In this document: positions 1 to 8,584 of the stretch, piece after piece
Layout of the letters: the number at the start of each line of letters is the position of its first letter
How positions within the stretch are numbered: the first letter of the stretch is position 1
Assembly (NCBI RefSeq): GCF_900769625.1
Contig: NZ_CAAGHK010000087.1
Coordinates: forward strand, 62,001-126,000
Source: an uncultured Clostridium sp.
Lineage (GTDB): Bacteria; Bacillota; Clostridia; Clostridiales; Clostridiaceae
Direction: 5' to 3'
Length of the DNA: 64,000 nucleotides
Made by a program: the position numbers and the translations under genes
Notes under the pieces: model-generated
Told to the model about the DNA's origin: nothing
Seen by the model: the letters and a program-made list of their open reading frames with translations, nothing else
Database searches by the model: none

Positions 1-223
1 TCCTCACATCTGCCGGTGCCATATTAATTGTTATTCTTCCTAAAGGAAATTCATATCCACAGTTGACGATTGCAGCCCGCACTCTTTCCTTTGCTTCCTT
101 AACAGAAGTATCTGGAAGTCCTACTATAGAAAATTGTGGCAGTCCTTTGCATATATCAACTTCCACATCAATTAATATTCCTTCAAGATTATTATAAGTT
201 GCACTTGTTATTTTAATTGCCAT
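1..223 (-). CDS. yifB: YifB/ComM-family Mg-chelatase-like AAA ATPase, N-terminal part (runs off the left edge)
   Basis: Reverse translation from the ATG at 223-221 gives 74 residues with the typical family start: MAIKITSATYNNLEG, then KGLPQFSIVGLPDTSVKEAK and a stretch ending in RITINMAPADVR. This is the ribosomal-S5-fold N-terminal domain of YifB/ComM proteins. The AAA ATPase and C-terminal parts lie outside the window. ComM is a branch-migration helicase in natural transformation of Proteobacteria; the role of the clostridial homologue is not established. It is divergent from yraN across a 243-base AT-rich spacer. The family call is firm; function is by family only. Confidence 0.9.
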   Translation of the reverse strand, partial: MAIKITSATYNNLEGILIDVEVDICKGLPQFSIVGLPDTSVKEAKERVRAAIVNCGYEFPLGRITINMAPADVR

Positions 224-466
224 TTACATCACCCTTAAGAATTATAGACACAGTTTTTAATATTAATTCAAATAACATATATTCAGTTCATTTTTATATT
301 TATGTCTAAAATTCCCATAGGGAAATTGAGAATTTATTTTAAAGTATGAATTACTTATTGTAACGTGTTTATTAAAATTGATTATTATACGAACTGTATG
401 TTAATACTCTTTATATATACTTCATTTGATTTATTCACAATTAATTTATTTTGAAAGGACATATTT

Positions 467-835
467 ATGAAAAAATTTAATAAAGCAGTTGGAAATTATG
501 CCGAACAGATTGCAGTCAACTTCTTAATAAAAAATCATTACAACATAATAGAACGTAATTTCAGAAATCATCTCGGAGAAATCGATATAGTCTGTCTGAA
601 AGATAACTGCCTCATAATAATAGAAGTTAAAGGCCGTTATGACATAAATTTCGGATATCCTCTGGAATCTGTAACAGTTTCAAAACAGAAAACTATAGCA
701 AAAGTTGCTGCTTCCTATATAAACTTTAAAAATTTTCACAATATGAATGTGAGATTTGATGTAATTGAAATTTTATTTAATAAAAATAATTCATTATATA
801 TAATTAATCATATAAAGGATGCTTTTAGATTATAA
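467..835 (+). CDS. yraN: YraN family (UPF0102) endonuclease-like protein
   Basis: A 122-residue protein of the usual UPF0102 length. It carries the family pattern GNYAEQIAVNFL near the N terminus, ERNFRN followed by GEIDIV (about residues 33-42), and IIEVKGR (about residues 51-57). The Asp of GEID and the E-x-K of EVK form the PD-(D/E)XK-type core. The biochemical role is unproven. A GAAAGGAC Shine-Dalgarno precedes the ATG. It is one of four plus-strand genes here and converges with rnhB across a shared hairpin. In many clostridia yraN sits between rnhB and the yifB/ComM gene, as here, which supports the identification. Confidence 0.93.
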   Translation: MKKFNKAVGNYAEQIAVNFLIKNHYNIIERNFRNHLGEIDIVCLKDNCLIIIEVKGRYDINFGYPLESVTVSKQKTIAKVAASYINFKNFHNMNVRFDVIEILFNKNNSLYIINHIKDAFRL

Positions 836-839
836 AAAT

Positions 840-880
840 AAACAGGCAGTAATTTTCATCATAAAAATTACTGCCTGTTT
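840..880. terminator. Bidirectional intrinsic terminator between yraN and rnhB
   Basis: A perfect 17-bp inverted repeat (AAACAGGCAGTAATTTT and its complement) around a 7-base loop lies between convergent genes. The A/T arms provide a U tract in either direction. Confidence 0.85.
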
Positions 881-892
881 AGCAAATTATAT

Positions 893-1717
893 TTAATTTT
901 CAGTTCCTAATAAATTCTTAAGAAAACTGTTTCTGTGTATTTCACACTTTCCATATTTCTTTATGGCATTCATATGCTTTGCAGTGCCATATCCAGCATT
1001 ATTCTCGAAATCATAATGTGAATATTCTTTAGAGTATTCCTTCATAATATTGTCTCTGTATACTTTTGCCACTATTGATGCAGCTGCAATACATGCACTT
1101 TTGGTATCACCTTTAATCACTGATTTGTTTTCTATTTCTATCCCTTTCACAAGATATCCATCAGACAATACAAGATCAGGTTTTATTTCAATGGAATTAC
1201 AGCTTTCTAAAAATACTTTGTTATTAGCAACACCTATTCCTATTTCATCAATTTCATAATTTGAGCATTCGGCAATATGATAACATAAAGCTTTTTCCTT
1301 TATTATTTCTGCAAGTTCTTCTCTTTTGCTTTCTTTAAGCTTTTTAGAGTCATTTAAATATAATATAAGTTCATCATCGAGTACATCTAAATCAAGCATC
1401 ACACTGCATGCAACAATAGGTCCTGCAAGCGGACCTCTTCCCACTTCATCTACCCCGACAACATGTTTATACTCACCAAAAGATTTATCAAAATTGTACA
1501 TATTTCTTACTCTTGCAAGTTCCTTTAAATAGGCTGCAAGTTCTTTTTTAAGTTTAGCTGCAAGTGCTAAGACATTTTTACGCTTATCGCTTTCCAGCCA
1601 TTCAATTATGCTGTCAGACTTATTATTTTTATATTCATCTATTATTGAAATTTTTGAAATTTCCTCTTTGATTTGTGCAAATGATAAAGATTTTATGTCT
1701 TTACTAATTATCTTCAT
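893..1717 (-). CDS. rnhB: Ribonuclease HII
   Basis: RNase HII cleaves the RNA strand of RNA-DNA hybrids and removes single misincorporated ribonucleotides. The catalytic acidic residues are recognisable: Asp-Glu of VVGVDEVGRGPLAGP near residue 90, the Asp of LNDSKKLKESKRE and a later Asp of LVLSDGYL. The YGTAKHM motif is near the C terminus. The protein has an N-terminal extension of about 80 residues typical of clostridial and Bacillus RnhB. The frame stays open upstream (ATG at 1738, TTG at 1744). I choose ATG 1717 because the product starts MKIISKDIKSLSF, but no candidate has a strong ribosome binding site. It overlaps the ylqF stop by 14 bases, so the two are probably co-transcribed. Confidence 0.93.
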   Translation of the reverse strand: MKIISKDIKSLSFAQIKEEISKISIIDEYKNNKSDSIIEWLESDKRKNVLALAAKLKKELAAYLKELARVRNMYNFDKSFGEYKHVVGVDEVGRGPLAGPIVACSVMLDLDVLDDELILYLNDSKKLKESKREELAEIIKEKALCYHIAECSNYEIDEIGIGVANNKVFLESCNSIEIKPDLVLSDGYLVKGIEIENKSVIKGDTKSACIAAASIVAKVYRDNIMKEYSKEYSHYDFENNAGYGTAKHMNAIKKYGKCEIHRNSFLKNLLGTEN

Positions 1718-2585
1718 TAATTTCCGCTTCACTTTCATCTTCAACTGGACGTTCTAATGATATCTTTCCAATCTTTCCGCCTCTGAATTCATCAAGCAGA
1801 ATAACAGCTATCCTGTTATAGTCTATCTGTCCTCCAGAAATCAACGTTCCTCTCTTCTTTCCAATTGCATCTAAAGTCTCTAATGGATTTTCAAAAACTT
1901 CATCAAGTTTATATCTTTCCTGTAATTGTGTTTTATAGTTCCCTTGTAATCTTTCAACAAGCTTTAATGCTAATTCTTCTATATCCATGATTTCATCTTT
2001 TATAGCACCTGTAAAAGCTAAATTTAAAGCAGTTGTATCGTCTTCAAACTTAGGCCATAATACACCTGGAGTATCTAAAAGTTCAATTCCGATTCCAGTC
2101 TTGATCCATTGTTTGCTCTTAGTTACCCCTGGTCTGTCACCAGTTTTTGCAATGTTATTTCTTGCCATCTTATTGATAAAAGTAGATTTACCAACGTTAG
2201 GTATACCAACAACCATAACTCTTGTTATAATTTTAGCCATTCCTTTAGCCTTAAGTCTGTCGTGCTTTTCCTTTAAAAGGTTTAATAAAGCCGGCTTTAT
2301 TGCTTTTAATCCTTCACCTTTAAGACAGTTTACTTCAAGAACTCTTACATTATCATTAGTAAGATAATCTATCCATTCTTTTGTAACTCTGCTGTCTGTA
2401 AGATCACTTTTGTTTAAAAGTATAATTCTTGGCTTTCCTTCTAATAGTCTGTCGATATCAGGATTAGCTGAACTTCTAGGTATTCTTGCATCTCTAATTT
2501 CTATTACAGCATCAACTAATTTTAAATTTTCTTTAATTTCTCTCTGAGTTTTTCTCATATGCCCTGGGAACCAGTTTATAGCCAT
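1704..2585 (-). CDS. ylqF: Ribosome biogenesis GTPase YlqF (RbgA)
   Basis: A circularly permuted GTPase that acts late in 50S subunit assembly. The motif order shows the permutation: G4 NKSD at residues 58-61 comes before G1 GIPNVGKS at 127-134, then G3 DTPG near 175. The N terminus MAINWFPGHMRKTQ is the family signature. Length (293 residues) is normal. In B. subtilis the corresponding protein binds the 50S precursor and allows late proteins to join. It lies downstream of rplS and overlaps rnhB, as in many Firmicutes. The start is an ATG with an AGGGAGGG Shine-Dalgarno. Confidence 0.96.
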   Translation of the reverse strand: MAINWFPGHMRKTQREIKENLKLVDAVIEIRDARIPRSSANPDIDRLLEGKPRIILLNKSDLTDSRVTKEWIDYLTNDNVRVLEVNCLKGEGLKAIKPALLNLLKEKHDRLKAKGMAKIITRVMVVGIPNVGKSTFINKMARNNIAKTGDRPGVTKSKQWIKTGIGIELLDTPGVLWPKFEDDTTALNLAFTGAIKDEIMDIEELALKLVERLQGNYKTQLQERYKLDEVFENPLETLDAIGKKRGTLISGGQIDYNRIAVILLDEFRGGKIGKISLERPVEDESEAEINEDN

Positions 2586-2903
2586 ATGAATCCCTCCCTT
2601 TTTTCAGTTAATAGTGGATAATTGATAGTTAAAGGTATTCTTTCAGAATGTCAATTATCTTTATTTTGTCTTTATTTATAACTCTAGTAAAAATATTTTT
2701 TTATAAAATATCTTTATTTTATATATCATTAATATTTTAAAATTCCAAAAAGCACAATGAACATTTCACAATATATTTATAATAATGATTATACCCAGCT
2801 TACATGGATTTATTAATTTATTGTGTCCCGCCCATTGTGCATTAATTTTCTAAATATATTAAACAGACTTATATAGTCTATTTTAAATTCATTTAACAGC
2901 AAT
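2586..2903. other. AT-rich intergenic spacer upstream of ylqF
   Basis: No open reading frame with a plausible start is seen. The right-hand part ends at the rplS terminator, so ylqF-rnhB probably has its own promoter here; I could not pick one with confidence. Bases 2604-2660 resemble a segment at 4840-4890 (see findings). Confidence 0.5.
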
Positions 2904-2932
2904 AAAAAAAGGACTGAAACAGTCCCCTTTTT
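2904..2932 (-). terminator. rplS intrinsic terminator
   Basis: On the minus strand the sequence reads AAAAAGGGGACTG, a TTT loop, then CAGTCC and a run of seven T. It lies just after the rplS stop codon. Confidence 0.88.
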
Positions 2933-2936
2933 ATAA

Positions 2937-3287
2937 TTATCTAGTTAATAATTCCTTAACCTTAGCAGCCTTACCAACTCTGTCTCTTAAGTAGTAAAGT
3001 TTAGCTCTTCTTACTTTACCTTTTCTTACTACTTCAATTTTATCGATGATTGGCGCATTCATTGGGAATGTTCTTTCAACACCAGTTCCGTAAGCAACTC
3101 TTCTTACTGTGAAAGTTTCTCTTAAACCACCGTTTTGTTTCTTAATTACTGTTCCTTCGAACATTTGGATTCTTTCTTTATTACCTTCTTGAATCTTAAC
3201 GTATACCTTTATAGTATCTCCGATTGCAAAAGTAGGTAAGTCTGTTCTGATTTGTTCAGCTTCAATAGCTCTGATTATTTCGTTCAT
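2937..3287 (-). CDS. rplS: 50S ribosomal protein L19
   Basis: The 116-residue product is the normal L19 length. It begins [14 protein letters not shown] and has the family blocks [32 protein letters not shown] and [19 protein letters not shown]19 sits at the 30S-50S interface. The frame is open upstream to 3338, but the ATG at 3287 has a strong AAGGAGGG Shine-Dalgarno and fits the family. It follows trmD but has its own promoter (3374-3402), a probable autoregulatory leader and its own terminator, so it can be transcribed as a single gene. Confidence 0.97.
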   Translation of the reverse strand: MNEIIRAIEAEQIRTDLPTFAIGDTIKVYVKIQEGNKERIQMFEGTVIKKQNGGLRETFTVRRVAYGTGVERTFPMNAPIIDKIEVVRKGKVRRAKLYYLRDRVGKAAKVKELLTR

Positions 3288-3366
3288 TGTGCATTCCCTC
3301 CTTAATGATAATTTGACGTTCTTAACACAGTTTTTCATGTAGACAGAGGAACGCCCGTACTAGCAC
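3288..3366 (-). promoter_or_regulatory. Probable L19 ribosomal-protein leader RNA
   Basis: The rplS transcript carries an unusually long, relatively GC-rich leader. A GGCGUUC segment can pair with GAACGUC about 27 bases later, enclosing CTCTGTCTACATG and CTGTGTT segments. L19 leaders upstream of rplS are a known regulatory RNA family in low-GC Gram-positives. Position, promoter spacing and the stem fit, but I cannot verify the family consensus from memory, so this is a probable call. Confidence 0.55.
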
Positions 3367-3373
3367 AAAATTA

Positions 3374-3402
3374 ATAATAACACATATTATTTTTTATTTC
3401 AA
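3374..3402 (-). promoter_or_regulatory. Predicted sigma-A promoter of rplS
   Basis: TTGAAA, a 17-base spacer and TATTAT on the minus strand, with a TG one base upstream of the -10 (extended -10). It lies between the trmD stop and the rplS leader. Confidence 0.65.
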
Positions 3403-3421
3403 TAAATAAATTATGTATTTT

Positions 3422-4141
3422 TTACTTTTCATTGGCTTTTTTCAAAATTTTAATATCTTCTTTTGACAATGTGATTTTTTTGTACATATCAGGTCTGCGT
3501 TCTTTAGTAATCTGAAGAGACTGTAGTCTTCTCCACTTACGGATATTTTCGTGATGTCCTGATAAAAGTATGTCTGGGACCCTGTCACCTTCAAATTCTT
3601 CCGGTCTTGTATACTGTGGATATTCCAAAAGTCCATTATAAAATGATTCTTCCATAAAACTTTCTTCTTTTCCAAGTACTCCTGGAATAAGTCTTAGAAC
3701 GGAATCAATTACAGGAATAGCCGCCATTTCTCCTCCAGTAAGTACAAAATCCCCAAGGGAAATTTCCATATCAATATGCTTATACACTCTTTCATCGATG
3801 CCTTCATAGTGTCCGCATACAAATGTAAGGTTTTCTTCCTTTGAAAGCTCATTAGCCATTTCCTGATTAAAAGTCTTTCCTCTGGGGCCAAGGAAAATAA
3901 CCTTGCCATTATTATCTGCTTTTACATGTCTTATTGCATCAACCAAAGGCTGCGGTGCCATGACCATCCCTGCACCGCCGCCATAAGGATAGTCATCTAC
4001 TTTTCTATGCTTATTTAAAGTAAAATCTCTGATGTTCAGTACATCCATATCAATAATCTTATTTTCACGTGCTCTGCCTATTATGCTGTGCTCAAAAATA
4101 GAAAACATTTCAGGAAACAGTGTTAAAATATTAATCTTCAT
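3422..4141 (-). CDS. trmD: tRNA (guanine37-N1)-methyltransferase
   Basis: TrmD uses S-adenosylmethionine to methylate G37 next to the anticodon, which prevents +1 frameshifting. It is a SPOUT (knotted) methyltransferase. Visible family blocks are the N terminus [45 protein letters not shown] and the knot-forming [11 protein letters not shown] start at ATG 4141, which has a GGTGAG Shine-Dalgarno; the GTG at 4153 has none. The start overlaps the end of rimM by 11 bases, so rimM and trmD are translationally linked. Length (239 residues) is standard. Confidence 0.97.
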   Translation of the reverse strand: MKINILTLFPEMFSIFEHSIIGRARENKIIDMDVLNIRDFTLNKHRKVDDYPYGGGAGMVMAPQPLVDAIRHVKADNNGKVIFLGPRGKTFNQEMANELSKEENLTFVCGHYEGIDERVYKHIDMEISLGDFVLTGGEMAAIPVIDSVLRLIPGVLGKEESFMEESFYNGLLEYPQYTRPEEFEGDRVPDILLSGHHENIRKWRRLQSLQITKERRPDMYKKITLSKEDIKILKKANEK

Positions 4142-4631
4142 CCTGCCACTCACCTACTGGTCTGATAACTATTTTCTTTTCATCTATATCGACACTTAAA
4201 ACTATATCTCTAAGTACAGGTATTAAAAGCTCCTTTGGCTGTTTAATCCAATAAACATCATTATTACGAGTGCTTATTACATCAAATACTCTTCCTAACT
4301 CCTTATCATTAGTATCATATACTATGCATTGTTTTAAATCTGAAACATAATATGTATCTTCTGGCAGATCAGGTTCTTTATCTCGAGGAATTTCAATGTA
4401 TTTCTGCTTATAAGTTTCAGCGTCATTCATAGTATCTACGCCTTCAAGCTTAAGGATTACTCTATCCTTTTGGAATTTTACGCCTAATATATTCATTTCA
4501 ATGCCGCCAACCAAAACTGTCTTAAGACGCTTAAATTTGTTTACATCCTCTGTTAAAGGATAAACTTTAACTTCACCTTTAATTCCATGAGTATTTATTA
4601 TCTGACCTATTTTAAATAATTTTTGTTCCAA
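4131..4631 (-). CDS. rimM: Ribosome maturation factor RimM
   Basis: RimM binds S19 in the 30S head and assists 16S processing. The N-terminal beta-barrel domain shows [24 protein letters not shown]. The C-terminal PRC-barrel shows [13 protein letters not shown] and [16 protein letters not shown]. The longest frame starts with GTG at 4640, but that GTG is part of the Shine-Dalgarno sequence GAGGTG. The TTG at 4631, six bases downstream of it, gives the family-like start [11 protein letters not shown] therefore call a TTG start and 166 residues. It overlaps trmD and follows a terminator-containing spacer after khpA. Confidence 0.94.
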   Translation of the reverse strand: MEQKLFKIGQIINTHGIKGEVKVYPLTEDVNKFKRLKTVLVGGIEMNILGVKFQKDRVILKLEGVDTMNDAETYKQKYIEIPRDKEPDLPEDTYYVSDLKQCIVYDTNDKELGRVFDVISTRNNDVYWIKQPKELLIPVLRDIVLSVDIDEKKIVIRPVGEWQDED

Positions 4632-4640
4632 TAATTTCAC

Positions 4641-4990
4641 CTCTGATTTTTAATTAATCTAACATCAATATGTTTATCAGCAAGCTGATCTTTATAATAT
4701 TGAGCTTTCAGTTGCTATATCTACAATATTATATATTATAACCATATAAAAGAAAACATCCAATTTTTCATCAGAATATCTTGTGCTTATCTGGCTTAAA
4801 ATTAAGTTTTTTCTTTAAAGCTCAATTCTAAACCAACAAATTTCAGTTGATAATGAATAATTTATAATTATGGTTAATATTCCTCAGAAATATATTAAAT
4901 TAATATTTTTTAGAAACCTCTGAAGAGATTTCATCCTTACTTTCAATAGTTATCTATAACTTACCTAAAAATATAAATTCCTAAAGAATA
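4641..4990. other. Intergenic spacer upstream of rimM
   Basis: About 350 bases with no credible gene. The rimM-trmD promoter should lie here because khpA ends in a terminator just to the right. I see no confident -35/-10 pair. Bases 4840-4890 resemble the spacer near 2604-2660 (see findings). Confidence 0.5.
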
Positions 4991-5018
4991 CAAAAAGAGC
5001 CAGGATAAACCTGGCTCT
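4991..5018 (-). terminator. Terminator after khpA
   Basis: A perfect 9-bp stem (AGAGCCAGG / CCTGGCTCT, 4996-5018) with an ATAAA loop. On the minus strand it is followed by TTTTTG. It closes the ylxM-ffh-rpsP-khpA unit. Confidence 0.9.
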
Positions 5019-5021
5019 AAT

Positions 5022-5249
5022 TTAGATGATTTCTACTATAACGCGTTTATGTTGTTTAACTGCTGCTGCTTTTACTACTGTACGTATAGCTTTTGCAATT
5101 CTTCCTTGCTTACCAATAATCTTGCCCATATCTTCAGGAGCCACCTTTAACTCAAGAATAAGAGATTGTTCTCCATCCACTTCGTTAACACTGACACTTT
5201 CAGGATTATCTACAAGAGATTTAGCCATGTATTCAACTAATTCTTTCAT
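5022..5249 (-). CDS. khpA: KH-domain RNA-binding protein KhpA
   Basis: A 75-residue single KH domain. The hallmark GxxG loop appears as [13 protein letters not shown] near the C-terminal half, followed by the closing strand KRVIVEII. KhpA works with KhpB/EloR as a small RNA-binding partner linked to cell elongation in Gram-positives; the targets here are unknown. It follows rpsP, as in nearly all Firmicutes. The ATG has only a weak Shine-Dalgarno, so it may depend on translation of rpsP 47 bases upstream. Confidence 0.94.
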   Translation of the reverse strand: MKELVEYMAKSLVDNPESVSVNEVDGEQSLILELKVAPEDMGKIIGKQGRIAKAIRTVVKAAAVKQHKRVIVEII

Positions 5250-5296
5250 AAACGTCTATAATCAGCATAACTGACTATAGAATTCACCTCCAAAAA

Positions 5297-5542
5297 TTAT
5301 TTAGTAAGACCTGCATTGTTGAAAAGTCTCTTAACAACTTCTGTTGGTTGTGCACCGTTAGCTAACCACTTATTAACTTTTTCTTCGTTTACTTTGAATT
5401 CAACTGGTTCAGTTAATGGGTTGTAGTATCCAATTTCTTCGATGAACTTACCATCTCTTGGAGATCTTGAATCTGCAACAACTACTCTATAGAAAGGAGC
5501 TTTGTGAGCACCCATTCTTCTTAATCTGATTTTTACTGCCAT
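5297..5542 (-). CDS. rpsP: 30S ribosomal protein S16
   Basis: An 81-residue protein starting [31 protein letters not shown], the standard S16 signature, then [12 protein letters not shown] and [14 protein letters not shown]16 is a primary 16S binding protein needed for early 30S assembly. A strong AAAGGAGGTG Shine-Dalgarno precedes the ATG. It sits between ffh and khpA in one transcription unit. Confidence 0.98.
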   Translation of the reverse strand: MAVKIRLRRMGAHKAPFYRVVVADSRSPRDGKFIEEIGYYNPLTEPVEFKVNEEKVNKWLANGAQPTEVVKRLFNNAGLTK

Positions 5543-5584
5543 TTTAATTTCACCTCCTTTTAAGGTTAATAATTTATTTCAATT

Positions 5585-6943
5585 TTAGAAAGGTAACTTG
5601 CCTCCGAAAAGACCGCCTTTCTTACTAAATTGCTTCTGGAATGATTTCATCTGCTTCATCTGCTTTTTCATCATTTCATAACTCTTCATAAGCTTGTTAA
5701 TTTCCTGTATTGATGTACCTGAACCTTTAGCTATTCTTAACTTTCTTGAGTTAGATTTCGCTATAAGTGCTGGATTACGTCTTTCCTTAAGTGTCATAGA
5801 CTGGATTATAGCTTTAGTCATATTCATTGCGACTTCACCTTTCTCTAAATCTACACCTTGAAGTTCTTTTGAGTTCATCCCTGGTATCATCTCTAATATT
5901 TTATTTAGAGGTCCAAGCTTTTTCATCTGCTCCATAGCCATTAGGTAATCTTCAAAGTTAAATTCCTGATTTAACATTCTCTTACCAAGGTCAGCAGCTT
6001 CTTTTTCATCAATTGCTTCCTGTGCTTTTTCAATAAGTGATAATACATCACCCATTCCAAGAATCCTTGATGCCATTCTGTCTGGATGGAACACTTCGAA
6101 ATCGTTCATTTTTTCACCAAGACCAACATATTTTATTGGCTTGTTTATGATACTCTTTATTGAAAGAGCAGCTCCACCTCTTGTATCACCATCTAACTTT
6201 GTTAATATAACTCCAGTTAAATCTAAGTCATTATTGAAGTTTTCTGCAACATTAACCGCATCCTGACCTGTCATCGAATCTACTACTAAAAGTATTTCTG
6301 ATGGCTTTACATTTTCTTTTATCTCTTTTAACTCCTGCATTAAGTCTTCATCAATATGAAGTCTACCTGCAGTATCTATGATAACTATATTGTTTCCATT
6401 ATCTTTAGCATGAGCTATACCAGCTTTAGCTATATCAACAGGACTTACTTTATCACCCATTGAGAATACTGGAATTTCGATTTGCTTTCCTACAACTTCT
6501 AACTGCTTTATAGCTGCTGGTCTGTAAACATCACAAGCAACAAGTAAAGGTTTCTTGTTATCTTTTCTAAGACTTAATGCTAGCTTACCACACATTGTAG
6601 TTTTACCAGCACCTTGAAGACCAACCAACATTATTACTGTAGGTCCGCTGCTGCTGTAGCTAAGTCTGCTTTCACTTCCACCCATAAGATTAGTAAGTTC
6701 TTCATTAACTACTTTAATTACCTGCTGTCCTGGTGTTAAACTTTCTAATACTTCATCACCAATACATTTAGCACTAACGCTTGAAACAAAGTTTTTAACA
6801 ACTTTATAGTTAACATCTGCTTCTAATAAGGCAAGCTTTACTTCTCTCATGGCTTCTTTTATATCTTTTTCAGTCAACTTTCCTTTACCTTTCAGTTTTC
6901 TGAAAGTCTCCTGCAATTTTTCTCCTAAACCTTCAAAAGCCAT
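5585..6943 (-). CDS. ffh: Signal recognition particle protein Ffh (SRP54)
   Basis: Ffh binds signal sequences on nascent membrane proteins and, with the SRP RNA and FtsY, targets ribosomes to the membrane. The N domain covers about residues 1-90. The G domain has P-loop GLQGAGKTTMCGKLA near 110, DVYRPAAIKQL, DTAGRLHID and the TKLDGDTRGGAALS block. The methionine-rich M domain follows (MLNQEFNFEDYLMAMEQM to the C terminus). Length (452 residues) is typical. It starts 13 bases after ylxM, with which it shares the promoter at 7311-7339. Confidence 0.98.
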   Translation of the reverse strand: MAFEGLGEKLQETFRKLKGKGKLTEKDIKEAMREVKLALLEADVNYKVVKNFVSSVSAKCIGDEVLESLTPGQQVIKVVNEELTNLMGGSESRLSYSSSGPTVIMLVGLQGAGKTTMCGKLALSLRKDNKKPLLVACDVYRPAAIKQLEVVGKQIEIPVFSMGDKVSPVDIAKAGIAHAKDNGNNIVIIDTAGRLHIDEDLMQELKEIKENVKPSEILLVVDSMTGQDAVNVAENFNNDLDLTGVILTKLDGDTRGGAALSIKSIINKPIKYVGLGEKMNDFEVFHPDRMASRILGMGDVLSLIEKAQEAIDEKEAADLGKRMLNQEFNFEDYLMAMEQMKKLGPLNKILEMIPGMNSKELQGVDLEKGEVAMNMTKAIIQSMTLKERRNPALIAKSNSRKLRIAKGSGTSIQEINKLMKSYEMMKKQMKQMKSFQKQFSKKGGLFGGKLPF

Positions 6944-6956
6944 ATTCTCCTCCTCC

Positions 6957-7286
6957 TTATAAATCTTCTAGCTTTTCTTTATATTTTATAATATCCTCAT
7001 CTGCAATGGAATATTTAATTTTCAAAGTGTCTAAAAAATTTATAATTTCATGTTCTCTGTTTACACTCTTTTGAAGTAAGTTCAGCTTACTTTCATAGGA
7101 TAGAAGTTGTTTATAACATCTTTTGATTAAATCGTGAATAGCCTGACGACTTGTTTTGTTTACTTCAGCAATTTCGGCTAAAGATAAATCATCATTATAA
7201 TACCATTCCATTACGTCTCTTTGTTTTTCTGTTAATAATGAACCATATAAATCCATCAATAACGAAACCTCAACTCTATCTACCAT
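6957..7286 (-). CDS. ylxM: YlxM family putative DNA-binding protein (UPF0122)
   Basis: A 109-residue helix-turn-helix protein related to sigma-70 region 4: LYGSLLTEKQRDVMEWYY, then LSLAEIAEVNKTSRQAIHDLIKR. It is almost always cotranscribed with ffh in Firmicutes and has been linked to the SRP pathway, but its mechanism is not settled. The ATG has a GGTGATTAG leader. It is the first gene of the ylxM-ffh-rpsP-khpA unit, with a near-consensus promoter. Confidence 0.93.
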   Translation of the reverse strand: MVDRVEVSLLMDLYGSLLTEKQRDVMEWYYNDDLSLAEIAEVNKTSRQAIHDLIKRCYKQLLSYESKLNLLQKSVNREHEIINFLDTLKIKYSIADEDIIKYKEKLEDL

Positions 7287-7310
7287 CTAATCACCTTACC
7301 CACAAAAGAG

Positions 7311-7339
7311 ATTCTAACAGGATTTAAGATAAGTGTCAA
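7311..7339 (-). promoter_or_regulatory. Predicted sigma-A promoter of ylxM-ffh-rpsP-khpA
   Basis: Consensus -35 TTGACA, a spacer of exactly 17 bases, and -10 TAGAAT on the minus strand, 25 bases upstream of the ylxM ATG. The -35 lies in an imperfect inverted repeat (7329-7360). Confidence 0.78.
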
Positions 7340-7599
7340 GTATTTTCACTTAACACTTATCAATATTTTTTTATTTTTTAAAAACTTTTGATTTTTCATG
7401 TCAATTTAGCGTTTGAAAACATGCTCAATTATCTAAATATCAACATAAAAACTCACACATTATCTAATTATTTTCATTAACATATGCAAAACATTGAAAA
7501 GATAATACTTCTGTAAAATTTCCAAGAAAATTATTTATACTACAAACAAGATAAGTCCCAATAAACTCTCCAGGAATTTCAGCCTAAACTCTCAACTGT
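7340..7599. other. Intergenic spacer between ftsY and the ylxM promoter
   Basis: AT-rich, no credible ORF. Two direct copies of AAACTCTC occur near 7564-7592. No clear intrinsic terminator for ftsY is seen; its 3' end is undefined. Confidence 0.45.
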
Positions 7600-8508
7600 T
7601 TAAATGAGTGCCTCTGCAAAACTTTCAGCATCAAACTTCTGAAGATCTTCAATCCCTTCACCAACACCAATATATCTTACAGGAATATTCAGACTCTGCT
7701 TAATTGAAATAACAACTCCACCTTTTGCTGTTCCATCAAGCTTAGTTAATATTATTCCGTCAATAGGACATACTTCCATGAATTGTTTTGCCTGGATAAC
7801 TGCATTTTGTCCAGTTGTTGCATCAAGGACTAATAATGTTTCCTTTTTGTATCCATCAAGTTCCCTGTCAATTATTCTATTTATCTTTTCAAGTTCATTC
7901 ATTAAGTTTTTCTTATTATGAAGTCTTCCTGCCGTATCACATATAAGAAGATCTACGTTTCTAGCTTTAGTAGCTTCAATAGCATCAAATACAACTGCTG
8001 CCGGATCTGAACCTTCCTGATGCTTAACTATATCAACATCAGCTCGTTTGCTCCATACTTCTAACTGATCTATTGCTGCTGCTCTGAATGTATCAGCTGC
8101 TGCGAGAAGAACTTTCTTACCATCAGCCTTGTTTTTAGCTGCAATTTTACCAATTGATGTAGTCTTACCTACTCCATTTACTCCAATTACAAGCATTACC
8201 CTCTTTTCATCTTCATTATCTTCATACGAACCTTCTAAAAGTATATCTCTTATAACAGCTTTCAAGGCTGGCTTTACTTCCTTAGGATCATTTATCTTTT
8301 CCTTACGTATTTTTGTTCTCAGTCTTTCAATAATATCGATTGTAGTGTCCATTCCTACATCAGAAGTAATTAAAATTTCTTCTAATTCCTCATAAAGATC
8401 TTCATCAATTGTAATAGCAATCTTAAGAACCTCATTAATCTTATCTGTCAATCCATCCCTTGTTTTTGTTAATCCTGTTTTTAATTTGTTAAATAAATTT
8501 CCAAACAA
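7600..8508 (-). CDS. ftsY: Signal recognition particle receptor FtsY
   Basis: FtsY is the membrane-associated GTPase that docks SRP-ribosome complexes. The NG core shows P-loop GVNGVGKTTSIGKIA, DTFRAAAIDQLE, DTAGRLHNKKNLMNELEK, TKLDGTAKGGVVIS and the C-terminal GVGEGIEDLQKFDAESF. It lacks the long acidic A domain of E. coli, as usual in Firmicutes. The longest frame begins at 8529, but the GGAGGA Shine-Dalgarno lies inside that extension. The TTG at 8508, seven bases downstream, gives MFGNLFNKLKTGLTKT, so I use a TTG start (302 residues). It follows smc by 76 bases. Confidence 0.95.
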   Translation of the reverse strand: MFGNLFNKLKTGLTKTRDGLTDKINEVLKIAITIDEDLYEELEEILITSDVGMDTTIDIIERLRTKIRKEKINDPKEVKPALKAVIRDILLEGSYEDNEDEKRVMLVIGVNGVGKTTSIGKIAAKNKADGKKVLLAAADTFRAAAIDQLEVWSKRADVDIVKHQEGSDPAAVVFDAIEATKARNVDLLICDTAGRLHNKKNLMNELEKINRIIDRELDGYKKETLLVLDATTGQNAVIQAKQFMEVCPIDGIILTKLDGTAKGGVVISIKQSLNIPVRYIGVGEGIEDLQKFDAESFAEALI

Positions 8509-8584
8509 ATTTCTTTCCTCCAAATTCAAAAATATATTATTGACAACTGTCCAATATCAATTATCAATTAAAACTTATGATTTT

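Noticed and set aside
7329..7360. Inverted repeat ATAAGTGT...ACACTTAT followed by T-rich sequence on the plus strand, as a terminator
   Set aside because: No gene ends there on the plus strand, and the arm carries the -35 of the ylxM promoter; it is imperfect.
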